A DNA stretch of 39,017 bases from Thermoplasmatota archaeon (GTDB taxonomy: Archaea; Thermoplasmatota; E2; UBA202; JdFR-43): contig JAPDJQ010000061.1 of the NCBI GenBank assembly GCA_029259015.1, positions 1 through 39,017 on the forward strand. Direction: 5' to 3'. The position numbers were made by a program, and so were the translations under genes. Below the pieces are notes generated by a model. That model saw nothing but the letters and a program-made list of their open reading frames with translations. It searched no databases and was not told where the DNA came from. Below, one piece after another: positions 9,860 to 18,894 of this stretch; the first letter of the stretch is position 1, and every line of letters starts with the position of its first letter.

Positions 9860-9964
9860 TTTCTTTTTGGCTTGATTCGTAAAAAAAATCACGGGCATTG
9901 AAATTATCTCTGTCGTCTATGGAATCTTCAGCCTTATTCCAACAATTCCAATTTCTATTTCAAT

Positions 9965-11236
9965 TTATGAGGTAGTTATTCTCACATTCTTTGCCAGAGC
10001 ATATGGAGTAAATACAGGATTTTCCACTTCCCACCAGTAAATTTGCCTTATTTCTTTTGATAATGCTGTAATGTTCTCAAAAATCCTCTGCAAATTGTCA
10101 CTTATTCTTATACCCTTAACAGCGTGCTCAATTTCCCCATTTTTTATATAGAATGCAGCATCTCTTGCAACAGTGGAAAAATCTCCATTGCGGTAATTTT
10201 GGAAGCGAGTATACCATACATTTGTTATAAGCAGCCCTTCCTTTATTTCCTCAATCATCTCCTCCTTTTTCCAGTCTCCTGACTCGATAATCAAATTCCA
10301 AGGGTGGGGCGCTACTATGCCAGCATTTCCTGTCGTTTTTGCATTGTGAAGCATTGCTGTCGTGCCATTATGCAAATACGTTTTTAACACACCATTCCCA
10401 ATAATTTTTGTTTTTGCTGTAGCTACACCCTCATCATCAAATTTTCTTGAGAATATGCCATCTCTTTCCACTCCGCTGTCATACAATGTTATGCATTCAT
10501 TTGCCACTTTTTTACCAATTTTATCTGCTAGGAAGGAATAGCCAGCATCAATTGCAAAAGCAGAGGAAAAATTTCCTAGATTGGAAACTAAATCCGCAAA
10601 TGAGAGGGGAGTAAACAAAACATCATATTTTCTTTCTTCTACCTTCTTTGCATCTTTTACATCTGCTGCAATTTCTGCCGCTTCTCTGCCAGCTTTTGTA
10701 TCTATGGCGTCAAGTCTTCTTGAACAGCTCACTGCATGCGCTGAAGCATCGTCATTCATTGCTCTCAATGACAAATATGCCGTGCTGTTTTTATCTTCGC
10801 ATGTTATGCCTTTTGAGTTATACACTTTTATTTTTTCTATAGTGCCATATAAAACTCCTGCCACTTCTTTCGCTTCTTTAATTGCCCCATTTATGGCTTC
10901 GTTTGCTTTATCCAGCAATTTTTCATCATCAACAACGCTTTCATCAAAAATTTTGTTGTTTGTATAATTTCTATTTTCTCCAATTTCAAATGGTGCCTGA
11001 GAAAGATAATTAAAGACATCCTTTGCTTTATCTAACATCCTCCTAATTTTATTTTCATTAGGATCCTCAATGGAAACGCTAAGAAGTTTTCCATTTCTGT
11101 ATATGTAAATTATCATATTCTTTACATTCCATTCCTTTAAAACGCCTATCCTGCTATTATAAAACCTAACCTGCTTGCTTGTTGCTTCTCTTTCAATTGC
11201 CACAAACTTATCATATTTCTTTAGCAAATCAATCAT
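9965..11236 (-). CDS. pmbA: TldE/PmbA-family protein (non-catalytic partner of TldD)
   Basis: 423 aa, usual for the PmbA/TldE family. It lacks the HExxxH metal motif present in its partner, as expected for TldE. Family features are the N-terminal alternating beta region, the central VSCSRRLDAIDTKAGREAAE segment, and the C-terminal half with FDDEGVATAKTKIIGNGVL, LHNGTTAMLHNAKTTGNAG and a closing FTPYALAKNVRIT. TldD and TldE form a heterodimeric protease that degrades unfolded peptides and, in bacteria, matures microcin B17. The ATG overlaps the tldD stop by four bases, so equimolar synthesis is likely. Nothing in the neighbourhood shows a RiPP substrate. Confidence 0.88.
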   Translation of the reverse strand: MIDLLKKYDKFVAIEREATSKQVRFYNSRIGVLKEWNVKNMIIYIYRNGKLLSVSIEDPNENKIRRMLDKAKDVFNYLSQAPFEIGENRNYTNNKIFDESVVDDEKLLDKANEAINGAIKEAKEVAGVLYGTIEKIKVYNSKGITCEDKNSTAYLSLRAMNDDASAHAVSCSRRLDAIDTKAGREAAEIAADVKDAKKVEERKYDVLFTPLSFADLVSNLGNFSSAFAIDAGYSFLADKIGKKVANECITLYDSGVERDGIFSRKFDDEGVATAKTKIIGNGVLKTYLHNGTTAMLHNAKTTGNAGIVAPHPWNLIIESGDWKKEEMIEEIKEGLLITNVWYTRFQNYRNGDFSTVARDAAFYIKNGEIEHAVKGIRISDNLQRIFENITALSKEIRQIYWWEVENPVFTPYALAKNVRITTS

Positions 11237-12588
11237 TTTATCGCCATATTTCTAAGCCTTAAATCCACGCCACCAGTTGAAACTTCTATCCCTTGCATTG
11301 GATCTCCTTTCCCACAGGTAGCAGGATAAAATTGCAATTCTTTTCCAGCAGCATCCACCTTCCTGTAAAAATCAAATGTGGAAATTTCTATAGCAGGATG
11401 ATATGCTATTCCCTCTATTCTGCCATTTTTTATGATATATGCCTCTTCTCCAACATATTTCTGATTTATTCTTTTGTCGTCGATGTTCCACTCCATGAAT
11501 GTCACCATGTACACGCCCTGTTTTATATCTTCTATCATTTCCTCCAAGCTATAATCGCCAGGGGCAAAATATGTGTTTGCCATCCTAACAATTGGCTCCT
11601 TTCCATATGTTGCCCTTGAAGCTGCATTGCTCTTGCAGCCCATTTCATAAGCTGTTTGGCGATTATGCAGAAATTCATTTACTATGCCTTCCTTAATCAA
11701 AAATCTCTTTCTTGCTTTAATTCCTTCATCATCATATTTGTAAAAGCCGTAGCTGTTTGGCAATGTAGGATCATCAACAATGCTGATACATTCATTTGCA
11801 AATTTTTTACCTATTAACTCCATAGAAGCATATGATTTTCCAGCTTGAGCTGCCTCTCTTCCTAGAATGCGATCCGCTTCAAAGGGATGGCCGCAACTTT
11901 CATGGGCAATCAGGCCAGTTATATATGGGCTCAAAATAACATCCCCTTTTGGAGGAGCTTTTTCTCCTTTTTTAATTAAATCTTTCAGGAAATTTATATC
12001 ATGTTGCAAATTTTTTTCAATCTGCCACTCTTCAATGAATTCCCATCCGCCAACGTTGCCAAACTCACGATGCATCTGTTCTGTCTCCTCGTTCATCACT
12101 GTGATGAGATAATAAAGATATATTCTGGGAATTCTGGAATAAATAGCAGCGCCTTCGTTGTTCATGTAAAGTTTTTCAGTCATCTGGTCACTATATGAAA
12201 AAATTCTCTGATGTTCCTTTGCAAATTCATCCAAGCCCTTAATAAAATCAATTTTTTCTTCAACTGGAGGAAATTCCGCTTTCACCTCATATTTATCTTC
12301 ATAAAACTTTTCCTCACTTAGTTTAACGGAGCTTTTCTGCAATCTTGCCATTTTTGTTGCTGTCTCGACACCTTTCCTAATTTGCTCTTTATTCACAACA
12401 TCTGAGAAATAAAAGCCCATGCCATCATCAATTACTCTTATTGAAAAGCCATAGTTTTCGTATATATCAAAATCCTTTAGCTCACCATTCACAAACAGAA
12501 TTTCATTGCCTGTATGCCTCTCAATCCTTATCTCAATATATTCTGCCTTGGCTATCTTCAGAGCATATTCTGCCAAATCCTCGTCCAC
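11233..12588 (-). CDS. tldD: TldD metalloprotease subunit
   Basis: 451 aa. The metal and catalytic motif HESCGH is at residues 229-234 (His229, Glu230, His234). Cys425 in PATCGKGDPMQG is the likely third metal ligand, by analogy with TldD structures. The segments YKYDDEGIKARKRFLI and LHNRQTAYEMG are typical of the family. Active with TldE as a peptidase on small or unfolded peptides in the cytosol. The GTG start at 12588 lies about 22 nt from the TATA element 12604-12616, so the tldDE transcript is probably leaderless. It diverges from the C25 peptidase gene at 12694. Confidence 0.92.
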   Translation of the reverse strand: MDEDLAEYALKIAKAEYIEIRIERHTGNEILFVNGELKDFDIYENYGFSIRVIDDGMGFYFSDVVNKEQIRKGVETATKMARLQKSSVKLSEEKFYEDKYEVKAEFPPVEEKIDFIKGLDEFAKEHQRIFSYSDQMTEKLYMNNEGAAIYSRIPRIYLYYLITVMNEETEQMHREFGNVGGWEFIEEWQIEKNLQHDINFLKDLIKKGEKAPPKGDVILSPYITGLIAHESCGHPFEADRILGREAAQAGKSYASMELIGKKFANECISIVDDPTLPNSYGFYKYDDEGIKARKRFLIKEGIVNEFLHNRQTAYEMGCKSNAASRATYGKEPIVRMANTYFAPGDYSLEEMIEDIKQGVYMVTFMEWNIDDKRINQKYVGEEAYIIKNGRIEGIAYHPAIEISTFDFYRKVDAAGKELQFYPATCGKGDPMQGIEVSTGGVDLRLRNMAIK

Positions 12589-12603
12589 AATGGATATTTA
12601 TCA

Positions 12604-12616
12604 GATATATTTAAAT
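12604..12616 (-). promoter_or_regulatory. TATA element for tldDE
   Basis: Minus-strand ATTTAAATATATC, centred about 22 nt upstream of the GTG start of tldD. The near-symmetric core could also help the divergent C25 gene, though at a longer distance. Confidence 0.5.
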
Positions 12617-12683
12617 TGAAAGGGTGATGCTGCAGCAAGTTTCTTCACAGTAAAAGTTAAATTGTACTTACCATTAGTTTAGT

Positions 12684-12689
12684 GGGGGT
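12684..12689 (+). promoter_or_regulatory. Shine-Dalgarno deciding the C25 peptidase start
   Basis: GGGGGT ends 4 nt before ATG 12694. Starting there gives a clean signal peptide (MKKSLVVLMAVG), whereas the in-frame GTG at 12682 would place this ribosome site inside the gene. Confidence 0.5.
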
Positions 12690-12693
12690 AAAA

Positions 12694-14640
12694 ATGAAAA
12701 AATCACTGGTTGTGTTAATGGCAGTTGGAACAATTTTAGCTAATGTAACCCTTGCGGGAATGGAAATGCATACTACAACAAACACCGTAAAAGAAGAAAA
12801 AGTTACAGAAAGTGTAGAATTTCAGTCATATCAGATGATTGAAGAAGGAGAATATGCAAAGATTCTGATGGAAGATGCAAACTACATGCATTATGCAGGC
12901 AAGCCAATGCTTCCATATTACACGAAGGTATACTATTTCCCACTTGGAACAAAGGTAAGTGTGGAATGCATTCCAAAGAATATAGAGATAAAACATATAG
13001 ACAAGAAAATTATGCCGGCGCCTGCTCCCAAACCGTTGAGCATATATTATAGCAGCGATGAAAATGTTGGGAAAGATGCAGTGTATGATAGCATGGAAGC
13101 ATATCCGGAAACATGGTATAGCTATTATTTGGGAGGAGGCTTAGTTGATGGAGAGCATGTGACCATTCTTTCGATTCATTTGTATCCAGTGAGATATAAG
13201 CCAGCATTAAATGAGGTAGAATTTGCAAATGAATTTGAGGTAAAAATTGATTACAAACCACCAGAAAAAACATTGGTTAACAAAGATGAATATGATTTGC
13301 TCATTATTTGTCCGCAGGAATGGAGAGACACTATTGAAACTCTTGCCCAGCATAAGGAAAGCCATGGAGTAAAGACAATGGTAGAAACGGTGGAAAACAT
13401 AGTTTCAAGTTATGATGGCAGGGACGGAGCAGAGAAAATAAAGTATTTCATAAAAGATATGCTCGAAACCTATGGAATCAAATATGTTCTGCTTGTAGGG
13501 GGCAAAAAATCATATATTACCGGAAACTGGGGCTACGACGGCCCAATGAAGCATGATGATAGCCTATGGTATTGCCCAGTGAGATATGTTGCATTAGACG
13601 ATAACGCTGAACATGGTTATATTAGTGATTTATACTTTGCAGATATATATGATGCAGAAGGCAACTTCTCAACATGGGATACAAATAACAATGGAATCTA
13701 TGGAGAATGGAGGCTTGGTGGAAAGGACATTTTGGATTTATATCCTGACTTGTATGTAGGCAGACTTGCATGCAGGAGTTTGAAGGAGCTAAATAATGTA
13801 ATTGATAAGATAATAACATATGAAAACAGCAATGTAAAAAGCCAGGAATGGTTCAAAAAAATGCTGCTTGTTGGAGGAGATACTTTCAATGATGCAGAAA
13901 ATATACCAGAGGGAGAGGTATCAACATTATGGTTCTATGAAAAGTACATGGCAGATGAATTTGAAAAGGTGAGCTTATTTGTATCAGACGGAACTCTTAC
14001 ATTTGGGGTAACAGATCCGAACAAATATGCAGGGAAATTTGCATGGGTTAATGTAATAAAAACATTCAGCCAGGGATGTGGTTTTGCTGTATTTGATGGC
14101 CATGGCAGCCCAACAGCATGGGCAACTCACTTCCAAGGACATGCCAGCCATTCTGATCCATGGGTTAACGGGTTGATGACATACAATATGGATTTACTGA
14201 GTAATAATGACATGCTTCCTGTAGTTGTCATAGGAGGGTGTCATAACAGTGAGTTTAACATCAGTTTAATGGATTTCATAAATAATGAATGGACCTATCA
14301 ACCAACTTATGAATGTTTCAGTTGGCATTTAGTAAAGATGGCAAAAAGAGGAGCAATAGCAACTATTGGCAATACCGGCTTAGGCTATGGAGAGCAAGGA
14401 GGAGATAGAAATGAAAATGGAATACCAGATTGTGTTGAATATAATGGCGGCTACATAGAGGACAGATTCTTCCATGCATATGGTGTGGAAGGAAAGGAAA
14501 TACTGGGAGAAACATGGGGTACAGCAATAACAAATTTCCTGAATACATATGATGCAATGAAAGATAGAATAGATTGCAAGACAATAGAGGAGTGGGTATT
14601 GCTTGGAGACCCGAGTTTAAAAATAGGAGGATATAGTTAA
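12694..14640 (+). CDS. Secreted C25-family (gingipain-like) cysteine peptidase
   Basis: 648 aa from ATG 12694. The order is: signal peptide MKKSLVVLMAVGTILANVTLA; a beta-rich propeptide-like region (about 25-190) with the MLPYYTKVYYFPLGT segment typical of gingipain propeptides; then the caspase-like catalytic domain. The catalytic pair is His470 in FDGHGSPTAW and Cys516 in VVIGGCHNSEFN. A DTNNNGIYGEW segment (about residues 329-339) looks like a calcium-binding loop. The protein closes with LLGDPSLKIGG. It probably degrades extracellular protein for a peptide-fermenting archaeon. It shares its C-terminal pattern with the fragment at 1-418, so there are two copies in 15 kb. No sorting tag or membrane anchor is seen at the C-terminus. 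Confidence 0.9.
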   Translation: MKKSLVVLMAVGTILANVTLAGMEMHTTTNTVKEEKVTESVEFQSYQMIEEGEYAKILMEDANYMHYAGKPMLPYYTKVYYFPLGTKVSVECIPKNIEIKHIDKKIMPAPAPKPLSIYYSSDENVGKDAVYDSMEAYPETWYSYYLGGGLVDGEHVTILSIHLYPVRYKPALNEVEFANEFEVKIDYKPPEKTLVNKDEYDLLIICPQEWRDTIETLAQHKESHGVKTMVETVENIVSSYDGRDGAEKIKYFIKDMLETYGIKYVLLVGGKKSYITGNWGYDGPMKHDDSLWYCPVRYVALDDNAEHGYISDLYFADIYDAEGNFSTWDTNNNGIYGEWRLGGKDILDLYPDLYVGRLACRSLKELNNVIDKIITYENSNVKSQEWFKKMLLVGGDTFNDAENIPEGEVSTLWFYEKYMADEFEKVSLFVSDGTLTFGVTDPNKYAGKFAWVNVIKTFSQGCGFAVFDGHGSPTAWATHFQGHASHSDPWVNGLMTYNMDLLSNNDMLPVVVIGGCHNSEFNISLMDFINNEWTYQPTYECFSWHLVKMAKRGAIATIGNTGLGYGEQGGDRNENGIPDCVEYNGGYIEDRFFHAYGVEGKEILGETWGTAITNFLNTYDAMKDRIDCKTIEEWVLLGDPSLKIGGYS

Positions 14641-14668
14641 GCCCCTCTCCCTCTTTTATTTTTATTTG
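14641..14668 (+). terminator. T-rich terminator between convergent genes
   Basis: After the C25 stop the + strand runs through pyrimidines and T tracts (CTCTTTTATTTTTATTTG), the usual form of archaeal intrinsic termination. It overlaps the end of the convergent DUF89 gene by a few bases. No strong hairpin is present. Confidence 0.35.
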
Positions 14669-15528
14669 TATAGTTTCGCTACATTTATTCCTGCTGGCAA
14701 TTCCATTGCTTCTGCAATGCTCTGACATTTTATTCTCATCAGATAGGCTATTGGCCTATAATTTGCTTCTGAAAATGCCTCATAGTTTGCCATTCCCTTG
14801 CATATTATCAAATTTGCTTCCTGCAGCTTTCTTTTCAGCTTTTCACTTATCCCATAAAAATCGATGCCAACAGCAAATTTTCCTGTCGTTATTATTTCAT
14901 CTACTACCTCTTCAAATCCCAGTTTTTTGACATCATCATATGTTGCATCTGTTAGAATTGGGTATCTTTTGCAGACTAGGGTAAGATGAATATTATATTC
15001 CTTAAGAATTTCGCATACCAGTTTATCGAAAACTATCTCCCCACAGTTATCTGTGAAATATAAAACGCTGCCTTTCAGATATTTTTTTATTTCATCTACA
15101 TCATCATGATACAATCCTTGCTTTATATACTCTTCAAATTTGCTTGCAAGTTCCTCTGGCTTGGAGGCGCTGCCTGCAATTCCAAAATCTATTGAATTGC
15201 CAGCTATTGAGCATAGTATAGATGCCTTTAGCTTATCCTCGCTTTTTTCAATAAATTCTTTTGCTTTTGGAACAAGTTGCAGGGCAATTTCATTGCTTTT
15301 TTCCTTTAAATTTTTATAAGGGTCTTTGCTGCCAAGCAACCCATAAGCATAACCATGAATTTCTGTTGCTATTTCTGCCGAGCTTTTCTTATCACTGTAA
15401 ATTTCTGCCATTTTTTTAAGAACATTTTCCATGACATATGATATCTTTTTTTCGTCCTTAGTAACCAAACTGCTTTCAAAAAGGACTCTGTTGAGCAGGC
15501 ATGGAGCACATCTCGCCTTCATTTTCAT
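14662..15528 (-). CDS. DUF89 / ARMT1-like metal-dependent phosphatase family protein
   Basis: 288 aa. Archaeal DUF89 proteins carry an N-terminal CxxC (here Cys7-Cys10, RCAPCLLNR) and metal-site motifs AGNSIDFG (109-116, Asn111 and Asp114) and TDNCGEIVFD (159-168, Asp160). Characterised members of the wider family are Co/Ni-dependent 'damage-control' phosphatases acting on sugar or metabolite phosphates. The substrate here is unknown. A TATA-like segment at 15551-15558 lies about 26 nt before the ATG at 15528. It is divergent from thioredoxin, with overlapping promoters. Met3 (15522) is an alternative start. Confidence 0.85.
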   Translation of the reverse strand: MKMKARCAPCLLNRVLFESSLVTKDEKKISYVMENVLKKMAEIYSDKKSSAEIATEIHGYAYGLLGSKDPYKNLKEKSNEIALQLVPKAKEFIEKSEDKLKASILCSIAGNSIDFGIAGSASKPEELASKFEEYIKQGLYHDDVDEIKKYLKGSVLYFTDNCGEIVFDKLVCEILKEYNIHLTLVCKRYPILTDATYDDVKKLGFEEVVDEIITTGKFAVGIDFYGISEKLKRKLQEANLIICKGMANYEAFSEANYRPIAYLMRIKCQSIAEAMELPAGINVAKLYK

Positions 15529-15557
15529 GTTTTGGGAAAATGCTCGCAGTTAAAATA

Positions 15558-15567
15558 CTTTTATACT
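15558..15567 (+). promoter_or_regulatory. TATA box for thioredoxin gene
   Basis: CTTTTATACT is centred about 24 nt before ATG 15587. A leaderless transcript is predicted. Confidence 0.5.
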
Positions 15568-15586
15568 ATTTCTGCATTTATGGTGG

Positions 15587-15910
15587 ATGAACACAGTTAG
15601 TGAGGAAAATTTTGAGGACTTCGTGAAGAAAAATAGGGTAGCAGTTGTAGATTTCTGGGCTCCATGGTGTATGCCATGCAAAGCTCTTGAGCCTATTATA
15701 GAGGAACTGGAAAAAGAGATGAACGGTGTGGCTTTTGGAAAGGTAAACGTCGATGAAAACGTTCCGTTGGCAAGAAAATTTGGAATTATGAGCATTCCTA
15801 CCATTCTTATATTCCTCAACGGCGAGGAAGTAGACAGAATAATTGGTTATGTATCAAAAGAGGAAATAAAGGAAAGGATAGCACGTTACAGTGGCAATTT
15901 TTCTCCGTAA
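15587..15910 (+). CDS. trxA: Thioredoxin
   Basis: 107 aa, standard length. The redox site WCMPC is at residues 27-31 (Cys28, Cys31) after DFWAP. The cis-proline lies in SIPTILIF, and a GYVSKEEI tail follows as in typical thioredoxins. It is a cytosolic dithiol donor; NrdD class III enzymes usually use formate or thioredoxin/glutaredoxin-type donors, so a link with the RNR genes in this window is possible but not shown. The end overlaps the convergent transporter gene by 25 nt. Confidence 0.93.
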   Translation: MNTVSEENFEDFVKKNRVAVVDFWAPWCMPCKALEPIIEELEKEMNGVAFGKVNVDENVPLARKFGIMSIPTILIFLNGEEVDRIIGYVSKEEIKERIARYSGNFSP

Positions 15911-16413
15911 AATTCATTGATTAGTTCTGCGGCGGAGACATACCAGGCAAGCAGCGCACATATCAAGCCGATGGCTCCTCCTATTTTGTGGCTGTAGCCA
16001 AGCCATGATGCAAAGCCAAGTGCAAAGAAAGTGAGCCACAATGTGAGGAAAACCAAAGATAATGCCTTTCCTATTTTTAGAGAAGGAATCCACATGTAAA
16101 ATGTAAATATGCCCCACGCAATAAGCATTGCACCTATTTCTTCTGGTGTAAAGGTAAAGATGTTCATCGCTGCTGTAAGCTCAATCAGCCCAAAAGCAAG
16201 CCAGAATGCTCCATATGATGAAAAGGCTGTGCCAGCAAAATTATTCTCCGCCTTAAAACTCCACATCCCTGCCACAAACTGTGCCATGCCTCCATAAAAA
16301 AATGCTAAAGCAACAGCAACACTTCCTTCTATTATTCCGAGGTTTGCCATTGACAACACGAAAGTTGTTAATGCAAATGCAGCCAAACCCAAAGGAGCAG
16401 CATTGAGTTTCAT
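15886..16413 (-). CDS. GPR1/FUN34/YaaH (SatP) family acetate/succinate transporter
   Basis: 175 aa and six predicted membrane helices. The family signature near the N-terminus is recognisable (MKLNAAPLGLAAFALTTF, canonical NPAPLGL). SatP-type proteins move acetate or other small carboxylates, or ammonium, across the membrane, which would fit a fermentative peptide user. The start at ATG 16413 was chosen because a TATA box (16431-16440) lies about 23 nt upstream. The longer open frame to 16533 adds a Lys/Phe-rich extension that does not look like protein of this family. The 3' end overlaps trxA by 25 nt. Confidence 0.85.
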   Translation of the reverse strand: MKLNAAPLGLAAFALTTFVLSMANLGIIEGSVAVALAFFYGGMAQFVAGMWSFKAENNFAGTAFSSYGAFWLAFGLIELTAAMNIFTFTPEEIGAMLIAWGIFTFYMWIPSLKIGKALSLVFLTLWLTFFALGFASWLGYSHKIGGAIGLICALLAWYVSAAELINEFYGEKLPL

Positions 16414-16430
16414 GAGGAGGTATATGAGAA

Positions 16431-16440
16431 GATATATAAA
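16431..16440 (-). promoter_or_regulatory. TATA box for the SatP/YaaH gene
   Basis: Minus-strand TTTATATATC, centred about 23 nt upstream of ATG 16413; leaderless transcript predicted. The rest of 16441-16565 is A/T-rich with only a weak five-base hairpin near 16503-16520 and no gene. Confidence 0.55.
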
Positions 16441-16570
16441 AAATTTAGGAAATATCTGAGGTTGTCGAAAAAAAAATGAAAAAATTTGAGACTTTTTCTT
16501 GAAGGCGCCAATAACGCCTCTTTCATTTTTCAAAATCCTTGCATTTTTATCTAAAACAAATCATAATCTT

Positions 16571-16579
16571 CTTATATCC
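16571..16579 (+). promoter_or_regulatory. TATA box for the DHH/RecJ-like gene
   Basis: CTTATATCC is centred about 26 nt before ATG 16601, predicting a leaderless transcript and setting the start of the DHH protein there instead of at 16499. Confidence 0.5.
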
Positions 16580-16600
16580 TGGCATATTTCATACTGGGGG

Positions 16601-17875
16601 ATGGGAATCATAGAAAAGGCCAGGGAAATAGCAGGCATTATCGAGAGACAGGATGAAATTTGCATCGTCACTCATTGCGATGCAGATGGAATTACTGGGG
16701 CAGCTATAGCTAAAAAAGCACTTGATGAAATTGGAATAAAATGTGAGATAAAAGTTGTCAGATATCTCAGCAGAAAAATTTTGCAAGGCGTAGATAAGTT
16801 TACTTGGTTCATTGATTTGGGCAATGGAAATATCGCAGGTATAAATGGAAATGCTGTAATAACCGATCACCATTTTTCCAATGAATATCATGAAAGAGCT
16901 CTCAATCCTTTTTATTATGGTATAGATGGTGAAACAGAAATATCTGCCGCAGGCTTGGCATATTTGGTTGCATCAAATTTTTCAGATTTTGATGCAACTC
17001 TGGCAATAATGGGAGCCATTGGAGATTTACAAGATTTAAGATTTGGGAGGTTAACTGGCATTAACAGGCAATTATTAAAAAATTCAAAAGTAGAAATTAA
17101 AAAGGATATCAGAATTTATGGAAGAAAAAAGCCTCTTTATAAAATGATTGCATATGCTACCGATCCTGTCATTCCCGGAATTTTTAAAAGGGTAAGAAAT
17201 GCTATTGGCTTTCTAAGCAGAATTGACATTGATTATAAAAAAAGCTGGAATGAGTGCAGCAGGGAAGAGAAAAAGAAGATTTTATCTGAACTGATAAAAA
17301 TTCTGGTAACAAAGGGTTTCAGTTATGATTACATTACAAGAATATTTGGAGAGGTATATGAGCTGGATGGAGAGGATATAAGAGAATATGCAACCCTGTT
17401 GAATTCAATAGGAAAATATGGATACGGAATGGAAGCAATTAAAATGTGCATCGAAGAAAAATTCGATGGAAAAAATCTGCTGAAAAAACATCGCAGCAAG
17501 ATATGCAACTACATAGAATATGCAAAGAAAAAACTGGATGAGTATAAAGGCATATATTACTTCCATGGTGGAAACTACATAATGGATACCGTCGTAGGCA
17601 CTGTTGCAGGCATGATTTTAAGAGAAGAAGACTTTTCCACTCCTCTGCTTGCATTTGCAGAAAATGAGGAAGGCATAAAAGTTTCAGCCCGTGCACCCTA
17701 TAATCTGGTGGAAAAGGGTTTAAATCTATCTATAGCCATGAAAAATGCTGCAGAAATGCTCGGCGGCAATGGGGGCGGGCATAAAGCTGCGGCTGGAGCA
17801 ATTATTCCAAAAGGAATGGAGGAAAGGTTTCTGCAAATTTTTGATGCAGAGATAAGGAATCAGCTTACCCTGTAA
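16601..17875 (+). CDS. DHH/DHHA1 phosphoesterase, archaeal RecJ-like (GAN-type) nuclease
   Basis: 424 aa. DHH motifs appear in order: HCDADG (25-30), IDLGNG (71-76), ITDHHF (87-92) and GAIGDLQD further on. The C-terminal DHHA1 nucleic-acid-binding motif is GGNGGGHKAAAGA. All Mn-binding residues appear intact, so it should be an active exonuclease or nano-RNase. Archaeal relatives act with GINS/MCM or in single-strand DNA or RNA turnover. The start is set by the TATA box 26 nt upstream. The gene overlaps the convergent FKBP gene by 16 nt. A second DHH domain occurs at 37229, there without DHHA1. Confidence 0.88.
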   Translation: MGIIEKAREIAGIIERQDEICIVTHCDADGITGAAIAKKALDEIGIKCEIKVVRYLSRKILQGVDKFTWFIDLGNGNIAGINGNAVITDHHFSNEYHERALNPFYYGIDGETEISAAGLAYLVASNFSDFDATLAIMGAIGDLQDLRFGRLTGINRQLLKNSKVEIKKDIRIYGRKKPLYKMIAYATDPVIPGIFKRVRNAIGFLSRIDIDYKKSWNECSREEKKKILSELIKILVTKGFSYDYITRIFGEVYELDGEDIREYATLLNSIGKYGYGMEAIKMCIEEKFDGKNLLKKHRSKICNYIEYAKKKLDEYKGIYYFHGGNYIMDTVVGTVAGMILREEDFSTPLLAFAENEEGIKVSARAPYNLVEKGLNLSIAMKNAAEMLGGNGGGHKAAAGAIIPKGMEERFLQIFDAEIRNQLTL

Positions 17876-18894
17876 ATGCGGAGAAGTTTTACCCTGAATA
17901 TTACTTTTTTGCCAGCAAGTCTATGAAAGCTGTAGCCATAATCTTTCAGATCGTTCTCAACATATACTTTCTGTATGCCCTTAAATATGCGCGGCATTTC
18001 AATCTGGCGGTCAAAAACAATTGTTCTGTTCACTTCATCCTTAATTGTTTCATTACCTGCATAATACTCAATTTTTATTTTATCCTCTGTAACCTCAACA
18101 ACCTTTCCATATATTGTATATCCAAAGGCTGAAATGGAGAAATTGCCCAGCGGAGGTGTTGTTGTAATCCATATTTTTGTATCATTATAGCCTGCTTCGC
18201 TTGCATTTTCCCACCATGGATATAAGGTTAAATTCTCCAGTTTGTTTGGTGTCGTTTTTAAAACAACATGCGTATCATTAAACGAAACAACTTCAGTTGC
18301 ATTTTCCCATATCCAGTAGGGCTGCTGTACGGGAATATCATACCAGTACTGAGGCATTGTAATAATTTGTCCCTCTTTAGGCAGCCATTTTAAATCGACT
18401 GTAACCCCTCCGACATTTATTATCTCAAAAGTTGCTTTAAAATTGAATATCACCGAAGTATTGAAAATGGTACCATTTTTCACAGCTACACCAAAAGCAT
18501 CCTCTGGCTCAAGTTCTATCGTTCTCTCTTCTCCTTTCTTCATTCCCTTCATGCCTTCATACAACCCCGGAATCTCACTTATTCTCAGATTTTCTATATA
18601 GCCCAAATCTCCATAGATCCATCCATCAGGAAGTTTTGATGGTATTCCTTTCCCAAAATATATTTTCAAAGGCGTTAAATTATACTGGCTGCTATCAAAT
18701 GGCGTATCATATGAAACATTTTCTTCAAACGATGAGGCAAACACTGTTCCATTCTCGAAATATCCTATATAATATATTTCTGCAAAATCCCCTTCTTTCA
18801 GCACACTCTTCTCCATTTTTTCATAGGCATAAGCGCATGCAACCACCGCCACCACTATAGCCAGAGCAATTATTCCCTTGGTTATTTCCTTCAT
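17860..18894 (-). CDS. Membrane-anchored FKBP-type peptidyl-prolyl isomerase
   Basis: 344 aa. One N-terminal transmembrane helix or uncleaved signal (GIIALAIVVAVVACAYAY, about 7-24) is followed by an FKBP/SlyD-like domain: LKEGDFAEIYYIGYFENGTVF, IPGLYEGMKGMKKGEERTI and EPEDAFGV. A long extracytoplasmic beta-rich extension follows (about 170-344). Proteins of this layout occur in euryarchaea and are thought to fold exported proteins. That fits the many secreted proteins here. The start overlaps the stop of the aminotransferase upstream by four bases, so the two are coupled. Confidence 0.85.
   Translation of the reverse strand: MKEITKGIIALAIVVAVVACAYAYEKMEKSVLKEGDFAEIYYIGYFENGTVFASSFEENVSYDTPFDSSQYNLTPLKIYFGKGIPSKLPDGWIYGDLGYIENLRISEIPGLYEGMKGMKKGEERTIELEPEDAFGVAVKNGTIFNTSVIFNFKATFEIINVGGVTVDLKWLPKEGQIITMPQYWYDIPVQQPYWIWENATEVVSFNDTHVVLKTTPNKLENLTLYPWWENASEAGYNDTKIWITTTPPLGNFSISAFGYTIYGKVVEVTEDKIKIEYYAGNETIKDEVNRTIVFDRQIEMPRIFKGIQKVYVENDLKDYGYSFHRLAGKKVIFRVKLLRIYRVS

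Noticed and set aside
9876-10043. Open plus-strand frame reading like a hydrophobic flippase (UPF0104) tail (ITGIEIISVVYGIFSLIPTI...)
   Set aside because: No start codon, only ~55 codons, and half of it is antisense to the genuine C-terminus of the TldE gene. Suggestive wording, but such frames arise by chance in AT-rich DNA; a profile search would decide.
16503-16520. Hairpin AGGCG...CGCCT in the 187-nt gap before the DHH gene
   Set aside because: Five-base stem, no T-run in the right place, no conserved RNA motif recognised.
16414-16533. N-terminal extension of the SatP/YaaH protein
   Set aside because: The Lys/Phe-rich extension contains the gene's TATA box and does not resemble the family; ATG 16413 is better.
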